Counted from the first letter of the stretch, positions 43,585 to 56,557 are shown. The stretch is DNA of 64,000 bases from Merluccius polli (GCA_030340625.1 JAOPHQ010005428.1:117001-181000), one strand, 5' to 3'. The notes: generated by a model not told the origin, from the sequence alone. A program made the numbers and translations.

Positions 43585-44089
43585 GTCCAGTGTGGGGACA
43601 GTTCTTCAAGGATCATTGTGTGTGTATTATAGTCCAGTGTGGGGACTTTATCCAACAATATCCAATAGGAGGATGTCAGAAGAATAGGCATGGTCAACAT
43701 TACTGTTGGGGTCGCCTATAGGTTCCTGTGAGGACGGAGATCAGCCCTCTGTAGTCTACCGTTTGAAAAGGGTAGGTCTAAATCAGACTGAGGCTCAAGG
43801 CTCGGCACTCTGTCGTCTATCATTTGCGCACCGATAATAATATCGAGAAATGGAGTAGACCTAAATCAGACTGATGGATGTCAGATTTTGGTTAGTTTTA
43901 TCACTCAGCTTTCGGTCACTTTTATCACTCAGCTTTTGGTCACTTTTATCACTCAGCTTTTGGTTAGTTTTATCACTCAGAATTCGGGTGTCAGACTGAC
44001 GATCATTACTAACATCTTCTACTGAACGACATTTAAAACAACAGAAATAAACTAGAAATACAATTTAATTTGGGCACTTGTTTAAATCA

Positions 44090-47000
44090 CTTCTTATTAC
44101 ACCTAGAAGACCGCTTATCTTATGGTAAAACACGTTTGTCAGCTACCACATCAACCTTTTCCAGTCGTGTTAAACGTCTTAAATACATGACCTCCAAAGA
44201 TATCCGCAGCGCACTTTTTACTTTGTTACTGCTGATCATCATCACACTACCCCTAAGAATCTACCTGTGTGGACCAACACATTTTGGATATTTAAACCTC
44301 GGGAATCTGTGGCAATGTCGGATGAACTGGGTTTTTGCAAACCATGCTCCCTCCAACTACAAAATGAGCAATGACTCCGTAAACCCACACTACAATCCGC
44401 TGGGCCTCTACACAGTTTATTCCTCCGTGCTGCACTAAGGACAGGCCATGGCAGGCCGTGACAAACAAACCACCAAACGACAGAGACTTACCGCTTCGTC
44501 TCGAGGGACTCGTGGTGTTTTTCTGCTGATACTGCTGCTGTCTGGGGACGTTCATCTAAATCCAGGACCAACTACTCCAGAGGCACCGCGAAACATCGGT
44601 GCTGAGCAAACGTTGTCGTTAAAATCCGAGATAACATCTTCCCTGGAGGTGAGTGATCATGAAATGACTATTGGCCTGTTCGGTGCCCCCTCAAACAGCG
44701 CGGTCTCGACTGCCACCGGAAACTGTGACTTGTTCAATAACGCTGGAGCAACCACCGTAAATAAGGTTATGGACCTCAAACCTGCACTTGTGCCGACCTG
44801 TCGGAATCCTGCAGTAGTAAAGCAGCGATCTTCTTACTTATTTCAGACTGTTAATCACGCAAAGGTCATATGGGATCCAAAACTTAAACCCAAAGGACTC
44901 TTTGGCGGACACTTGAACGCCAGAAGTGTTGTTTCCAAGACTGAACAGCTGACTCACTTATTATCAAACTCCAATCTGGACTATTTATGCTTGTCTGAGA
45001 CGTGGCTACAACAATCAACCCCTGTAAATATCTTCTCTGTACCGGGATATCAATGTTTCAGACGAGTCCGAGTTGGGGGGAGAGGAGGTGGGGTTATGAT
45101 ATATGTCAAAGACGGCATTAAATGTGAGCGCATATTTTTTCATGCAGCAGGCACATTAGAATATGTTGCCTTAAAAATTGTATTATCCCAACAGATGTCT
45201 TTCACTTTAATAGTATTTTACAGACCTCCATCTGCAAATGACTCTTTTTACAATGAACTCACTGATATGTTAAAAGAGTGTAACCAAAACAAAGAGCTTA
45301 TTCTTATGGGTGATTTCAATTTAAACTGGGAAGAAAAGGGGAAGAGGAGAAAATTAAAAACAATTACAGATAAATTTAACCTACAGCAAATGATCAAAGG
45401 GCCAACAAGGATTGCAAAAAACTCAAGTACAACGCTAGATCTTGTCTTCTCTAATAAATCAGAGAGGATAACAAAATGTTACAATTTGATCACTGGGCTG
45501 TCTGATCACAATCTAACATTAGTAGCAAGAAAATTAACTAAAAACAGATTTCAGAACACATCACACAACACAAAAACTATGTCTCACATACCTAAAAATA
45601 AACAACCTGCTTTTGAAAGTGAGATAAATAGTTTGGATTGGGAAAATGTACTGTCCACAAACAATCTAGAACATGGCTGTGAATTGTTCACTGCAAAAAT
45701 TAAAACTGTTAAAGATAAGTTTATTGTAGAGGCCAAGAGAAAACACAGAAAGAGAGCAAATCTGCCCTGGTTTAGTGATCACTTGTGGCAGCTAATGAAA
45801 CGTAGAGATCTAGCCTTAAAGACAGCACTTAAATCTAGAAGGGATACAGATATCTTAATTTTTAAAGGTTTGAGGAACAAAGTGGTTAATGAACTGAGAA
45901 TAGCAAAATCACGCTTTTATCTTCAGGTAATAACTGAGGCTAAAGGAAATAGTAAAGAAATTTGGAAAAACATCAATAACCTCATAGGACGAGAGCAACA
46001 TCATACAGGAGACATACAGCTCAGATCTGAGGGCAAGATAAGCAATGATACTATTGCCGTTGCAACTATTTTTAATTCATTTTTTATTGAGTCGGTCCAT
46101 GAGTTAGGAAATCAATTTAAGAAAAGGGACGTTACACTCCACACAGGAGATGACCAAGATCTTAATCTGACAACACTTAATACAGCACATGCACACACGG
46201 GAGCTGACCAGGGCTTCAATCTGGCTACAGTAAATGAAGCACATGTTAAAAAGATTATTAGTTCCTTAAAAAAAATCTAAAAGTAGAGATGCTTTTCATA
46301 TGGACAGCATGTTTATTGAGAAACATCTTGACACACTAACTCCTCCAATCACACATTTAATCAATCTTTCAATTATGCATAGTTCATTTCCTGACCATTG
46401 GAAGCGTGCAGTTATTTCACCCATTTTCAAGTTTGGAGATCACTGTGAGGCAAATAACTATAGACCAATAAGTATATTACCATTACTCTCAAAGGTTGCT
46501 GAGAAAGTTGTCATAGAGCAGCTAACAACACATCTAAATAACTGCAACCCTGGCTTACATTTAATGCAATTTGGCTTTAGAAAGAACTACAGTACAGAAA
46601 CAGCTGTTTTGTACCTCACAGAAAAAGTTAGAGCACAGCTTGAAAAGGGAGGAGTTGTTGCAGCCGTTTTCTTGGACTTAAGCAAAGCCTTCGATACAGT
46701 GAATCATGATGTCCTCCTCTCCAAGCTCTCTTTTTTTAATTTTTCAACACATACATTAGCATGGTTGTCATCATATCTGTTGAATAGGATGCAGTGTGTC
46801 AGGATTAAAGATGCTTTCTCTAGCTATATGAAGAACACTATGGGCGTACCTCAGGGATCTGTGTTAGGCCCTTTTCTTTTTAGTTTATACATTAATGATC
46901 TTCCACAACACTGTCCTGGAGTGAACATACAGTTATATGCAGATTATACTGTCTTGTATGTACATGGTAAAAATGCTCAGATAGCAGCTGAGAAATTAAC

Positions 47001-47860
47001 TCTTGCCATGCAAGGTGTGGCTGAGTGGCTTGAGCAATCCTGCCTTACTCTAAATATCAGTAAGACAAAGGGTATGTTCTTTTCTAAAACTAGGGGTCAG
47101 ATTCCAACTGCAGACATTCAAATTAGAAATGAGTCTATTGATATAGTCACTGAATTTAAGTATCTGGGTGTCATCATAGATTCAAATCTAAACTTTAAGA
47201 AACATATTAAAAAAATGACAAAAACTATTAAATATCACCTGGCAAATTTTAGACAAATAAGATCGTCACTCCCTATGGATGTAGCCAAAATATTTATGCA
47301 TGCTTTAATTTTCTCACATATATCATACTGTATCACCTGTTGGGGGCAGGCCAGTGTATCTACCATTAGACCTCTAGAATCTTTGTATAAACAAGCTGTA
47401 AAGATTCTTGATAAAAAAGCATCTCAGTACCATCACTGCAATATCCTAGAGAAACACAAATTGTTAAGTTTAGAAAACTTCAGACTGTTTTCAAATTTGT
47501 GTCTAGTGTATAAGATCCTACATGGCCTGGCCCCAGCATGTTTATTGGATTTCGTCTGCTACCGCCCTACCAATTCTATAAGATCCACTAGAATAGCTTC
47601 TGTGTATGACTGTAATAAGCCCTTCTACCGCACAACCTTTGGACAATCCTCTTTTTCCTTTACAGCCATCACACAGTGGAATGCAATAACACGCGATATA
47701 AGGAGCTGCAATTCCATCAGCAACTTTAAAACACAATTGAAATGCTCCTTGAAAACTACTCAAACCTGCAATCACTGATTTCTTTTTTCTTTTCTTTTCT
47801 TTTTTCCATGGTGCTGACAAAATGTGTTTTTGGCGTGTGTGTTTGTATGAGTGTGAGTGT

Positions 47861-47899
<39 letters not shown>

Positions 47900-48094
47900 A
47901 GAGAGAGTGTAGGTGTAATAGGGGGTTGGACTTTTGTATGTATGTATGTTTTTATATTACTTTTATTATGTCCTGCCAGGGACTGCAGATGTAAATTAGC
48001 CCCAGGCTAACTCTGGTACAATACATGAAATGGCAACATTTATGTTTGAAATTGTACATGGTCCCTAATAAAAAGTAAATAAATAAAAATAAAA
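44090..48094 (+). mobile_element. L2-clade LINE inserted only in copy 2
   Basis: A 4.0 kb insertion between TTTAAATCA (ends 44089) and AAATAAGTGAGTCATC; copy 1 has the uninterrupted site at 19891-19910. It carries an EN domain, an RT domain, a (GT)n at 47860-47895 in the 3' UTR, and a TAAATAAATAAAAATAAAA tail. TSDs are not clear because the target is A/T-rich. The insertion must post-date the duplication. Confidence 0.85.
44448..47778 (+). pseudogene. L2 LINE polyprotein with 2A-like motif, frameshifted
   Basis: The N-terminus has a hydrophobic segment (residues 24-31) ending SGDVHLNPGP (32-41), a 2A-like ribosome-skipping signature in which the usual Glu is His. The AP endonuclease follows with Asn157, Glu184, Asp289/Asn291 (GDFN) and Asp353-His354. 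Frame 1 ends at 46280 after SLKK, because a run of eight A's at about 46269 has shifted the frame by one. The RT continues in frame +1 from 46300 to 47778 with FLDLSKAFDTVNHD (Asp126 of that frame), PQGSVLGPFLFSLYIND and YADY (213-216), where the second catalytic Asp of YADD is Tyr. The C-terminus (QWNAITRDIRSCNSISNFK) is typical of L2. Two independent lesions mean this copy cannot mobilise itself. Confidence 0.85.
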
Positions 48095-48398
48095 TAAATA
48101 AGTGAGTCATCTACATTTTAAGAATGTCTGAACTAACTGCTGCTATCCAAACTCACTGGATATAGGAGGTGTAAATGGGAACATCTAAAAATTATAAATG
48201 TTTTAACGGTAAGGGGATCGAAATTAACATTAACATTTTTAAACAATGTTTTTAACTGAAACTGATAAAAGACGCATGTTAGAACATTTACAAACAGAAG
48301 GAAGGCCCTATGGTGAAAATCCTAGGGATTTTGTAAATTGAATCATAGGGTTAGGGTTATTACATTGATAAATTCTGATAATATGGCTGGATGGACAG

Positions 48399-49696
48399 TA
48401 GAGTTGTTCCGATTCCGATACCAGTATCGGAAATTGCTCCGATACTGCCGAAAATGCTGGCATCGGTATCGGCGACTACTGGAGTCCAGGCACCGATCAG
48501 ATACCACGTAATTTATTCAATTAGTAATCTAATTACTGGTTAGCTCCGTTAAGCTCTGGCACAGTTCTTCTTTGCCACTCTTAAAAGACGGCCGCAATGG
48601 TTTGATCACCCAGACCAGTAATTGTCCTTTATGTGAAATGTGTGTAAAATTCACAGACTGTCGCTCGGGGGGAAGCGTGTGCTAAACGGCTAAACAGTCG
48701 ATGGTAGGAGTCTCTTCACTTCCTACCTTAGGAACTCAAACTCAAGATCTCAAGAGTGTGTGGCGACCAATGGCGGTGGTACCGCGTATGACTAATTTCC
48801 CTGTTAATGCAATAATTGCAAAGTTTATCTTTGTTAATATATGTGCCGGGGGAGTTTTGACATGCGGAAATGAGTGATAAAAACGCACAAAAAATAGACG
48901 CGAGCACCGAGCAGGTGTTATTTCCTCAGAAAACAACATCTAGCCACAAGGAAGGAAGTAGCCTACAAACTAGGTTTTTTTGTGTTGTATCGCTTTCACC
49001 GTTTCGAATTTGACTTTGCGGTCGCATACCGAACTAAAGGCCGTGGCGTGACTTCATCTCCGCGTTTGAGACCGCAACGCAAAACATCGACCCCCTCCTC
49101 GCTATTTTTAATTTTGTTTTCGCCATTTTGACTGTTTTTTAACCCTCCTCTGTGGTTCACACACACACGCCCACCCACGCCCTTAGCCACCCACAGATAT
49201 GCATCGTACCACTATATATTATATATATTTAAGTTGCTGTTGCACTACTGTTTTTTATACTGTTCTATTTAAATGCCTTTTTTATTTTACAATACTGTGG
49301 CTGCACTTTAATTTTTTAAAAATAATTATTTCTGGATTTATTTAATTAAGTTGCTGTTGCACTACTGTTTTTTATACTGTTCTATTTAAATGCCTTTTTT
49401 ATTTAAAAATAAGTGTGGCTGCATTTAAAAAAAAAAAAATATTCCTAGATTTATTTAGTCAAATTGCATTTGCACTACTGTTTTTTATACTGTTCTATTT
49501 AAAAATAAATGGCTTGAATTTGCTGTATTTATTCATGTTTTACAAAGAGTTTAACCTGAGCCAGGCCTTACCACCATGTATGATATTTTTTTCATAACAT
49601 ACTGGTATCGGATCGGTACTCGGTATCGGCCGATACCCACTGCACAAGTATCGGAATCGGTATCGGGAGGGAAAAAATGGTATCGGAACATCTCTA
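48399..49696 (+). mobile_element. hAT element, family H1 (copy 2, orthologous insertion)
   Basis: Same insertion as 20207-21668 with TSD ATGGACAG (48391-48398, 49697-49704); it lacks the nested MITE found in copy 1. Termini TAGAGTTGTTCCG and GGAACATCTCTA. No transposase. Confidence 0.85.
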
Positions 49697-50134
49697 ATGG
49701 ACAGTCAATGTCTCCACTCCACAGATCTCGTAAAATGAGGAAGACACCTCAGCAATACTTCAGTACCTTAGACCTTACTTTAAAAAGTGTCAACATATAT
49801 ATTACATATTCCTGGGTAGCTGCAAAGTAACTAGTAACTAATGCTGAATGTAGTGGAGTAGAAAGTTAAATATTTGCTCCTGAGATGTAAGTCTTTGGGT
49901 GAGTGTTTCCGCCCGTCGGACATTGTTTGACACACAGCTAAACGAAGCTTGACAGTTAACATGTAGTTCTGTGGTATAAGTTACCATGGTTACTGAGCAG
50001 GGACTCAGAAGCCATAGTGATGGAGCGGTGAATAAGCTGCTCCTGTATCCGCCTTGATGGGGCACCCCCCAGGTCTTAAAAAAAACGTAAGGACTACCTA
50101 ATCACAATAAAATATAGTTGTAATTTGTTTCATA

Positions 50135-50300
50135 CCTGGTCCATTCAGAATGTGAAATAACTCGTGCAGAGCCCACCACCTAGTGGTGATAATGAGTAAT
50201 TGCATACTAGTCACTTGTTTCTCCGCATGTACGCAGGCCTCTTGTCCTTCACTTGTTACTTTTGTGTTATGGTTGTGAAATAAATGCCAAGCCCATGAAA
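50135..50300 (+). repeat. Dispersed repeat R1 (copy 2)
   Basis: Counterpart of 22107-22270. The next 400 bases up to 50722 match 22275-22697 and hold no recognised gene. Confidence 0.7.
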
Positions 50301-50722
50301 TCAGTGTGTGTGTGTGTGTGATCATTGAGTTGTTCACACACATTGTCACAATGGGACTTTAGCCCCTCTATGTGGTGTAATTTGGCATTACAACCCACCC
50401 AAAAAATATATGGTTATTTTCTCTTTTATAGAAGTGGGGTTGCCGGTAAACGAGCAATAAAATGGGCTTCTTATTACACCGAGTCCACTTTTTTCAGTGA
50501 CATCTCATCACATTTGGTAAACTAACACACTGAAAATGGATATTGTAGCTGGCGGTTTGTCGCAGCCATTAGCCGCTCTGGTTAAAGGAGGACCTGTGGC
50601 TCTGCCAACCAAGTGGTGAAAGCTTAACCACCTGAAGTGGTCATTTCTACCCTGCTTCGACCACAAGAAGCTCATGTGGTTTCATTGGTCTTTTTTTTTC
50701 TTCTTTGAAGGGTGTCGACTGC

Positions 50723-52033
50723 TAGAGATGTTTTTTCCCTCCCGATACCGATTCCGATACTTGTGCAGTGGGTATCGGCCGATACCGAGTACCGATCCGA
50801 TACCAGTATGTTATGAAAAAAATATCATACATGGTGGTAAGGCCTGGCTCAGGTTAAACTCTTTGTAAAACATGAATAAATACAGCAAATTCAAGCCATT
50901 TATTTTTTTAAATAGAACAGTATAAAAAACAGTAGTGCAAATGCAATTTGACTAAATAAATCTAGGAATAATTATTTTTTAAAAAATGCAGCCACACTAT
51001 TTTTAAATAAAAAAGGCTTTTAAATAGAACAGTATAAAAAACAGTAGTGCAACAGCAACTTAATTAAATAAATCCAGAAATAATTATTTAAAAAAAATTA
51101 AAGTGCAGCCACAGTATTGTAAAATAAAAAAGGCATTTAAATAGAACAGTATAAAAAACAGTAGTGCAACAGCAACTTAAATATATATAATATATAGTGG
51201 TACGATGAATATCTGTGGGTGGCTAAGGGCGTGGGTGGCCGTGTGTGTGTGTGTGTGTAAGGGTAGTAACAAATAACAATTTAACCACAGAGGAGGGTTA
51301 AAAAACAGTCAAAATGGCGAAAACAAAATTAAAAATAGCGAGGAGGGGGTCGATGTTTTGCGTTGCGGTCTCAAACGCGGAGATGAAGTCACGCCACGGC
51401 CTTTAGTTCGGTATGCGACCGCAAAGTCAAATTCGAAACGGTGAAAGCGATACAACACAAAAAAACCTAGTTTGTAGGCTACTTCCTTCCTTGTGGCTAG
51501 ATGTTGTTTTCTGAGGAAATAACACCTGCTCGCGTCTATTTTTTGTGCGTTTTTATCACTCATTTCCGCATGTCAAAACTCCCCCGGCACATATATTAAC
51601 AAAGATAAACTTTGCAATTATTGCATTAACAGGAAATTAGTCATACGCGGTACCGCAGCCATTGGTCGCCACACACTCTTGAGATCTTGAGTTTGAGTTC
51701 CTAAGGTAGGAAGTGAAGAGACTCCTACCATCGACTGTTTAGCCGTTTAGCACACGCTTCCACCCCAAGCGACAGTCTGTGAATTTTACACACATTTCAC
51801 ATAAAGGACAATACTGGTCTGGGTGATCAAACCATTGCGGCCGTGTTTTAAGAGTGGCAAAGAAGAACTGTGCCAGAGCTTAACGGAGCTAACCAGTAAT
51901 TAGATTACTAATTGAATAAATTACGTGGTATCTGATCGGTGCCTGGACTCCAGTAGTCGCCGATACCGATGCCAGCATTTTCGGCAGTATCGGAGCAATT
52001 TCCGATACTGGTATCGGAATCGGAACAACTCTA
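50723..52033 (-). mobile_element. hAT element, family H1, second copy in inverted orientation
   Basis: Reverse complement of the H1 element, with its own 8-bp TSD TCGACTGC (50715-50722, 52034-52041). Copy 1 retains the empty site GTGTCGACTGCACATC near 22691. It is very similar to the H1 copy 1 kb away, so this looks like a recent, possibly local, transposition. Confidence 0.88.
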
Positions 52034-52432
52034 TCGACTGCACATCTCTCTGACCTGTGTGATGAAGAAGGGGAAACGGGGGGCTGTTGGTGTGTGTAAT
52101 GTCCGCCGTGCAGCTTTTAGAGGTAGTACGTTATGGACGTGTAGCTCAGGTCATACAATGTCAACATGCAGTAAACATTAATATCTTTCTGTGTCCAGAT
52201 TCATTGTGGTTCGGGTCAGATGCCGAGATAGCCTCCATTAGTTTTATATGTAGCCCAGGTGTTGTACGATGCTGCTGATAACTTTACTTTAACTCCAAGT
52301 ATCGCAGTAACTTGTTATTGTTATTAACATAACATAACAATGGCCCAAGGGCGTCCCTGGTTTCAGCTTTGGAGGGGACGATGTGTCCAGGAGACGAGAC
52401 GTACACAAGGCATTTTAAGTACAAAGTTTAGT

Positions 52433-52918
52433 TTTAGGGTTTGATTTTAGGGTTAGGGTTTCCAATTAGGGTTAGGATTTCATATTAGGGTTAGCGTTAG
52501 GGTTAGGTTATGGGATAAAAACTGATTCTGGTAGGGTAAGGGGTTTGGGTTAGACTAAAACAGACTAAAACACAGTGTGGAGATAGGTCTGGCTATGAGA
52601 TACTAAACACAGTGTGGAGATAGGTCTGGCTATGAGAGACTAAAACACAGTGTGGAGATAGGTCTGGCTATGAGAGACTAAAACACAGTGTGGAGATAGG
52701 TCTGGCTATGAGAGACTAAACACAGTGTGGAGATAGGTCTGGCTATGAGAGACTAAACACAGTGTGGAGATAGGTCTGGCTATGAGAGACTAAAACACAG
52801 TGTGGAGATAGGTGTGGCTATGAGAGACTAAACACAGTGTGGAGATAGGTCTGGCTATGAGATACTAAAACACAGTGTGGAGATAGGTCTGGCTATGAGA
52901 GACTAAAACACAGTGTGG
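52433..52918. repeat. TTAGGG-like tract and 38-bp minisatellite (copy 2)
   Basis: Counterpart of 23107-23545 with about nine minisatellite units. The last unit stops mid-way and joins AAGTTTCCCACAAACTCCG, which in copy 1 lies 2.3 kb further on. Confidence 0.85.
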
Positions 52919-53132
52919 AAGTTTCCCACAAACTCCGTCCTGACGCAACTCACATTGATCCAAAAGGCCAAAGTGCTGTATCGCTATGGTTTACATTGGT
53001 GGTGCGAGCCCTGATAAATGCTGTTAGGCAGAATCGATACAGCGTAAAATAATGTTGACAGATGAATGATATTGGTAATGGATTAGTGGAGCCAGGAGGG
53101 ATGCTACAATGGTTTAATCACCTAGACCGGGT

Positions 53133-53338
53133 GAACCAGATGTACTGAACCAGGTGTACTGAACCAGATGTAGTGAACCAGGTGTACTGAACCAGATGTA
53201 CTGAACCAGGTGTAGTAAACCAGGTGTACTGAACCAGGTGTACTGAACCAGATGTACTGAACCAGGTGTAGTAAACCAGGTGTACTGAACCAGGTGTACT
53301 GAACCAGATGTACTGAGCCAGGTGTACTGAGCCAGGTG
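53133..53338. repeat. 14-bp VNTR, expanded (copy 2)
   Basis: About 15 units of AACCAGGTGTACTG/AACCAGATGTACTG, roughly twice the copy-1 array at 26100-26210. Confidence 0.9.
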
Positions 53339-53815
53339 TAGGGCCACCAGCAGTGAGAACATATTAAACAAACAAAAATGATTCTGATGACACAAAAAAA
53401 ACCCCTAAAAGACTACATACACACAAACACACACACACATACACACATACGCACACACACATACATAATCACACACACACACACACACACACACAACAAA
53501 GATAAGATGTTGCGGTACTTCTTGTTTTGTATGAAATGAAGACGCTGGGTGAGGAAACATCCTGTGAGATCCACAAGATACACTCGAAGTACAAGTCCGT
53601 GAACCAAGTTGCTACTGACAGCAAACGCTCAAAACCCTCTTGCTGCAGATCTGAAATTCATAGTTTGTGTTCATCTCTCACTGTGTTGGCCTAGAGAGAT
53701 ATTTAAACATAAAAAAGAAATGAAGTGTACATAAAGGGAGAAATCAGTTTCTGAAATCCACAATAATGTCCATGGTGTTTTAGCTGAGACATGTCTATGT
53801 AGTCTTTATATGTGT

Positions 53816-53925
53816 AGAGAGAGTCGCTCCACTCTGTTTGTCCACAACACACAGCAGGGTGCAGCCCTCGCTGCTCACAGACGTTACGTTGACACCGGGC
53901 TCTGGGAGAGGCGTCTGCTCACAGA
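53816..53925 (-). pseudogene. Ig-domain exon remnant (copy 2)
   Basis: Only the first part of the SLAM/CD48-like exon (EPGVNVTSVSSEGCTLLC, then VDKQSGATL) remains. The sequence corresponding to copy-1 26693-27016 has been deleted, removing the Trp, the second Cys and the putative transmembrane part. Confidence 0.5.
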
Positions 53926-54380
53926 AGACCATAAGGTCAGCTTAAGGTCAGGAGTGAGACCTTCTGACCTCTGAGGTTACATTTCAGTTTCTCGCTGAAG
54001 ATCAGTCTGGCTACGCAAACTAAAACCCAAAGAGTGGACAGACCAATCAGTGCTTGGGGAGGGGCTTTTACTTCATTGATTTCCATACATGCCCTTACAT
54101 TGTTCAACAAATTCCAGCCAATCAGATGAAATAACTAAGTGACTCTTGGTCTCTTCGCTCTTGACGAATCCGGTCAGCAAAAACATCTCTGAGAAAAGTC
54201 TATCATGCGAGAAGTGTCTTTGCTGGACTCCTCCGACACAGGACACAGGGAGATGTTTGTATAAAACTGGTTTATTGGAGATGGCAAGATGGTATAGCCA
54301 GAGCAGATGTTAACATGCTGTTGTATGCTGTGAGTATGGCTGTGTTCGAAACCGCATACTAACATACTATTCATACTATT

Positions 54381-55745
54381 TGTGGAGGGTTTATGTGGAG
54401 TGTGTGTTGTTGATGGCTGGTTTACAGCCTCACCTGGCCTGAGTCGGACTAATTGGACTCTGGCTGGGTGGGGCTGCACACCTGTGGTGCATGAGCAATC
54501 ATGGCACCCAGGATAAACCAGCCATCAACACACACACTCGAGGAGGAGCACGGTCATGACTTGAAGTACCATCAGCTCGGCGTGTACCATTCTGCCTGAA
54601 ACTCCAAATAAACACCTTGAACTACATCTACCCGTGTCCTGTGTCGGAGGGCCCCGAAAGAAAGCCACTTAGGTGGCGTGTGGCCGGACGATACCCCGCC
54701 ACACTGGCGCCCGATGTGGGGCTCCTCCGACCAGGACGGGACACGGAAGGGCTGTCCAAGCTACACTGGAGCCACCAGCCGCGGCGAGGACAGCCACCCC
54801 AGCACCAGCTCCCCCTGAACGGCAGCGACGGCCAGCGGAGGAGTGGGGAGGCAGCGCAGCGACCGCCACCGGCAACCGTCTGCAGCTAGCCTCCCCCGGA
54901 TCCAGCCTGGAGCAGCCCAGGCCAGCCGCCCCTCTGCCAGGGGACCAGGAGCCCAAGGCCCCATGCTCCAGGAGGAGATGGGAGGGGGATCATGCCTCGT
55001 CGCCCTGGTGGAGGGGGGTGACTACGAACTGTTCCAGGCCCTCCGAGAAGCTACCTCCGCGGCCCAGCTGTCGGGCCTCCTCCGAGCCCATCCAGCCAGC
55101 CCCTGCAGCCAGCTACCCCAGAGACACCTCCGCCAGCCGGAGCAGCAGCCCCAGGCCTCCGGTCTCCGGGACGGAGGGGGAGGGTGGGGTGGGCGTGTGA
55201 CCCTGGGGAGGTGTGGAGGTAGTGGGGTTTGGGGGGCTGTGTTTATTTTTTGTTTAGGTATGGCAACCCTGAAAAGAGTCCAGGTTTTTTGTAGGTATGG
55301 TAACCCTGTTCAGAGTCCGGTATGTGTTTTTTTTTTTTTTTTTGTTTGCTTGGATGGGGGATGGGGGGGGGGAGTAGGCGAGGCCGGGGATTCTCCCCGG
55401 CCTCAATCTGGTGTTGGGGATATGTGGAGGGTTTATGTGGAGTGTGTGTTGTTGATGGCTGGTTTACAGCCTCACCTGGCCTGAGTCGGACTAATTGGAC
55501 TCTGGCTGGGTGGGGCTGCACACCTGTGGTGCATGAGCAATCATGGCACCCAGGATAAACCAGCCATCAACACACACACTCGAGGAGGAGCACGGTCATG
55601 ACTTGAAGTACCATCAGCTCGGCGTGTACCATTCTGCCTGAAACTCCAAATAAACACCTTGAACTACATCTACCCGTGTCCTGTGTCGGAGGGCCCCGAA
55701 AGAAAGCCACTTAGGTGGCGTGTGGCCGGACGATACCCCGCCACA
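54381..55745 (+). mobile_element. Non-autonomous LTR retrotransposon, recent
   Basis: Two 323-bp LTRs (54381-54703 and 55423-55745), each TGTGGAGG...CCGCCACA, that look identical by eye. The 5-bp TSD CTATT is at 54376-54380 and 55746-55750. A primer-binding-site-like TGGCGCCCGATGTGGGGC starts at 54705. The 719-bp interior is G/C-rich with no recognisable gag, protease, RT or integrase. Copy 1 has no such insertion. The element depends on another for movement. Confidence 0.88.
54704..55422 (+). other. Internal region of the LTR element, no recognisable protein
   Basis: Two overlapping plus-strand frames (54673-55200 and 54843-55484) are open but have biased Pro/Ala/Arg/Gly composition, as expected of G/C-rich non-coding DNA. 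54843-55197 in the second frame has a somewhat gag-like ALREATSAAQLSGLL segment, which is not diagnostic. No polypurine tract stands out immediately before the 3' LTR (GTTGGGGATA). Confidence 0.5.
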
Positions 55746-56557
55746 CTATTCATACTAAGTATGACGTCAAATTGAGTATGTAGTGCGTTCACACTGTCAG
55801 AGAGAAATGCCCGGATGTATACTAGATGTGCAAGAATTTCTAAGTATACGGTGTGAGCTTACTGGACATACTCAACTGCCCCACAATGCATTGTGTTTCT
55901 TCATTTTATTTATTTATGTATTTATTTTTTCCTGCCAACACCCCCCCCCCTCTTTGGAGGACAACTTTCTTTTTATTAACAATTGTAATAACATTAACGT
56001 GAACTAAATTTGACCTCTCTGAGGGAGGGAAATAACAAAAAGGCAAAAGAATGACTGAACATAGAGCCAATAGGGACAATTGTCAACATGTCCTATTAAG
56101 ATTTGTATGATTTATCACTAAAAAAGCCTTTTGATGGTAACAATCTTGATTGTCACACCAAATGATAGCGATAGTCACACCAAAAATCTACATCTAATGC
56201 ATCTGAACATTAAAACAAGTACAAAAAAGTACAGAAAATCTACTGTTCACAGTTCACAAACTACGTGAAGGTAATGATATAATATACAGCTGTCGATATG
56301 GTTTGCAAGTTGCTGCATGTCATTCAGCTCTTTCCCCTCTTCCTCAACCCCATAATCTGTCCTACATGGGTGTCCTCCATGTCATTTTGAATCCCTATGT
56401 ACACAGTCTAGGAACAGTCTACTGCTCATGAGGAAGCAGCTTGCTCCATTGTGGTCTGACTGGATGATGGCCCATTACTCAGGACATGGAAAGTGTCAAT
56501 TGCATGGTTGGTCATTGTAGCAGAGGACTCTAACACACATCACATCAGTGGCTTTTG

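Noticed and set aside
44070..44438. 122-codon frame upstream of the L2 polyprotein as a separate ORF1
   Set aside because: It begins in flanking DNA before the insertion point (44090), has no recognisable domain and stops before the main ATG; likely 5' UTR.
54673..55484. Two overlapping 175- and 213-codon frames in the LTR element
   Set aside because: Composition is low-complexity Pro/Ala/Arg/Gly with no conserved gag or pol motif; G/C-rich DNA gives long frames by chance.
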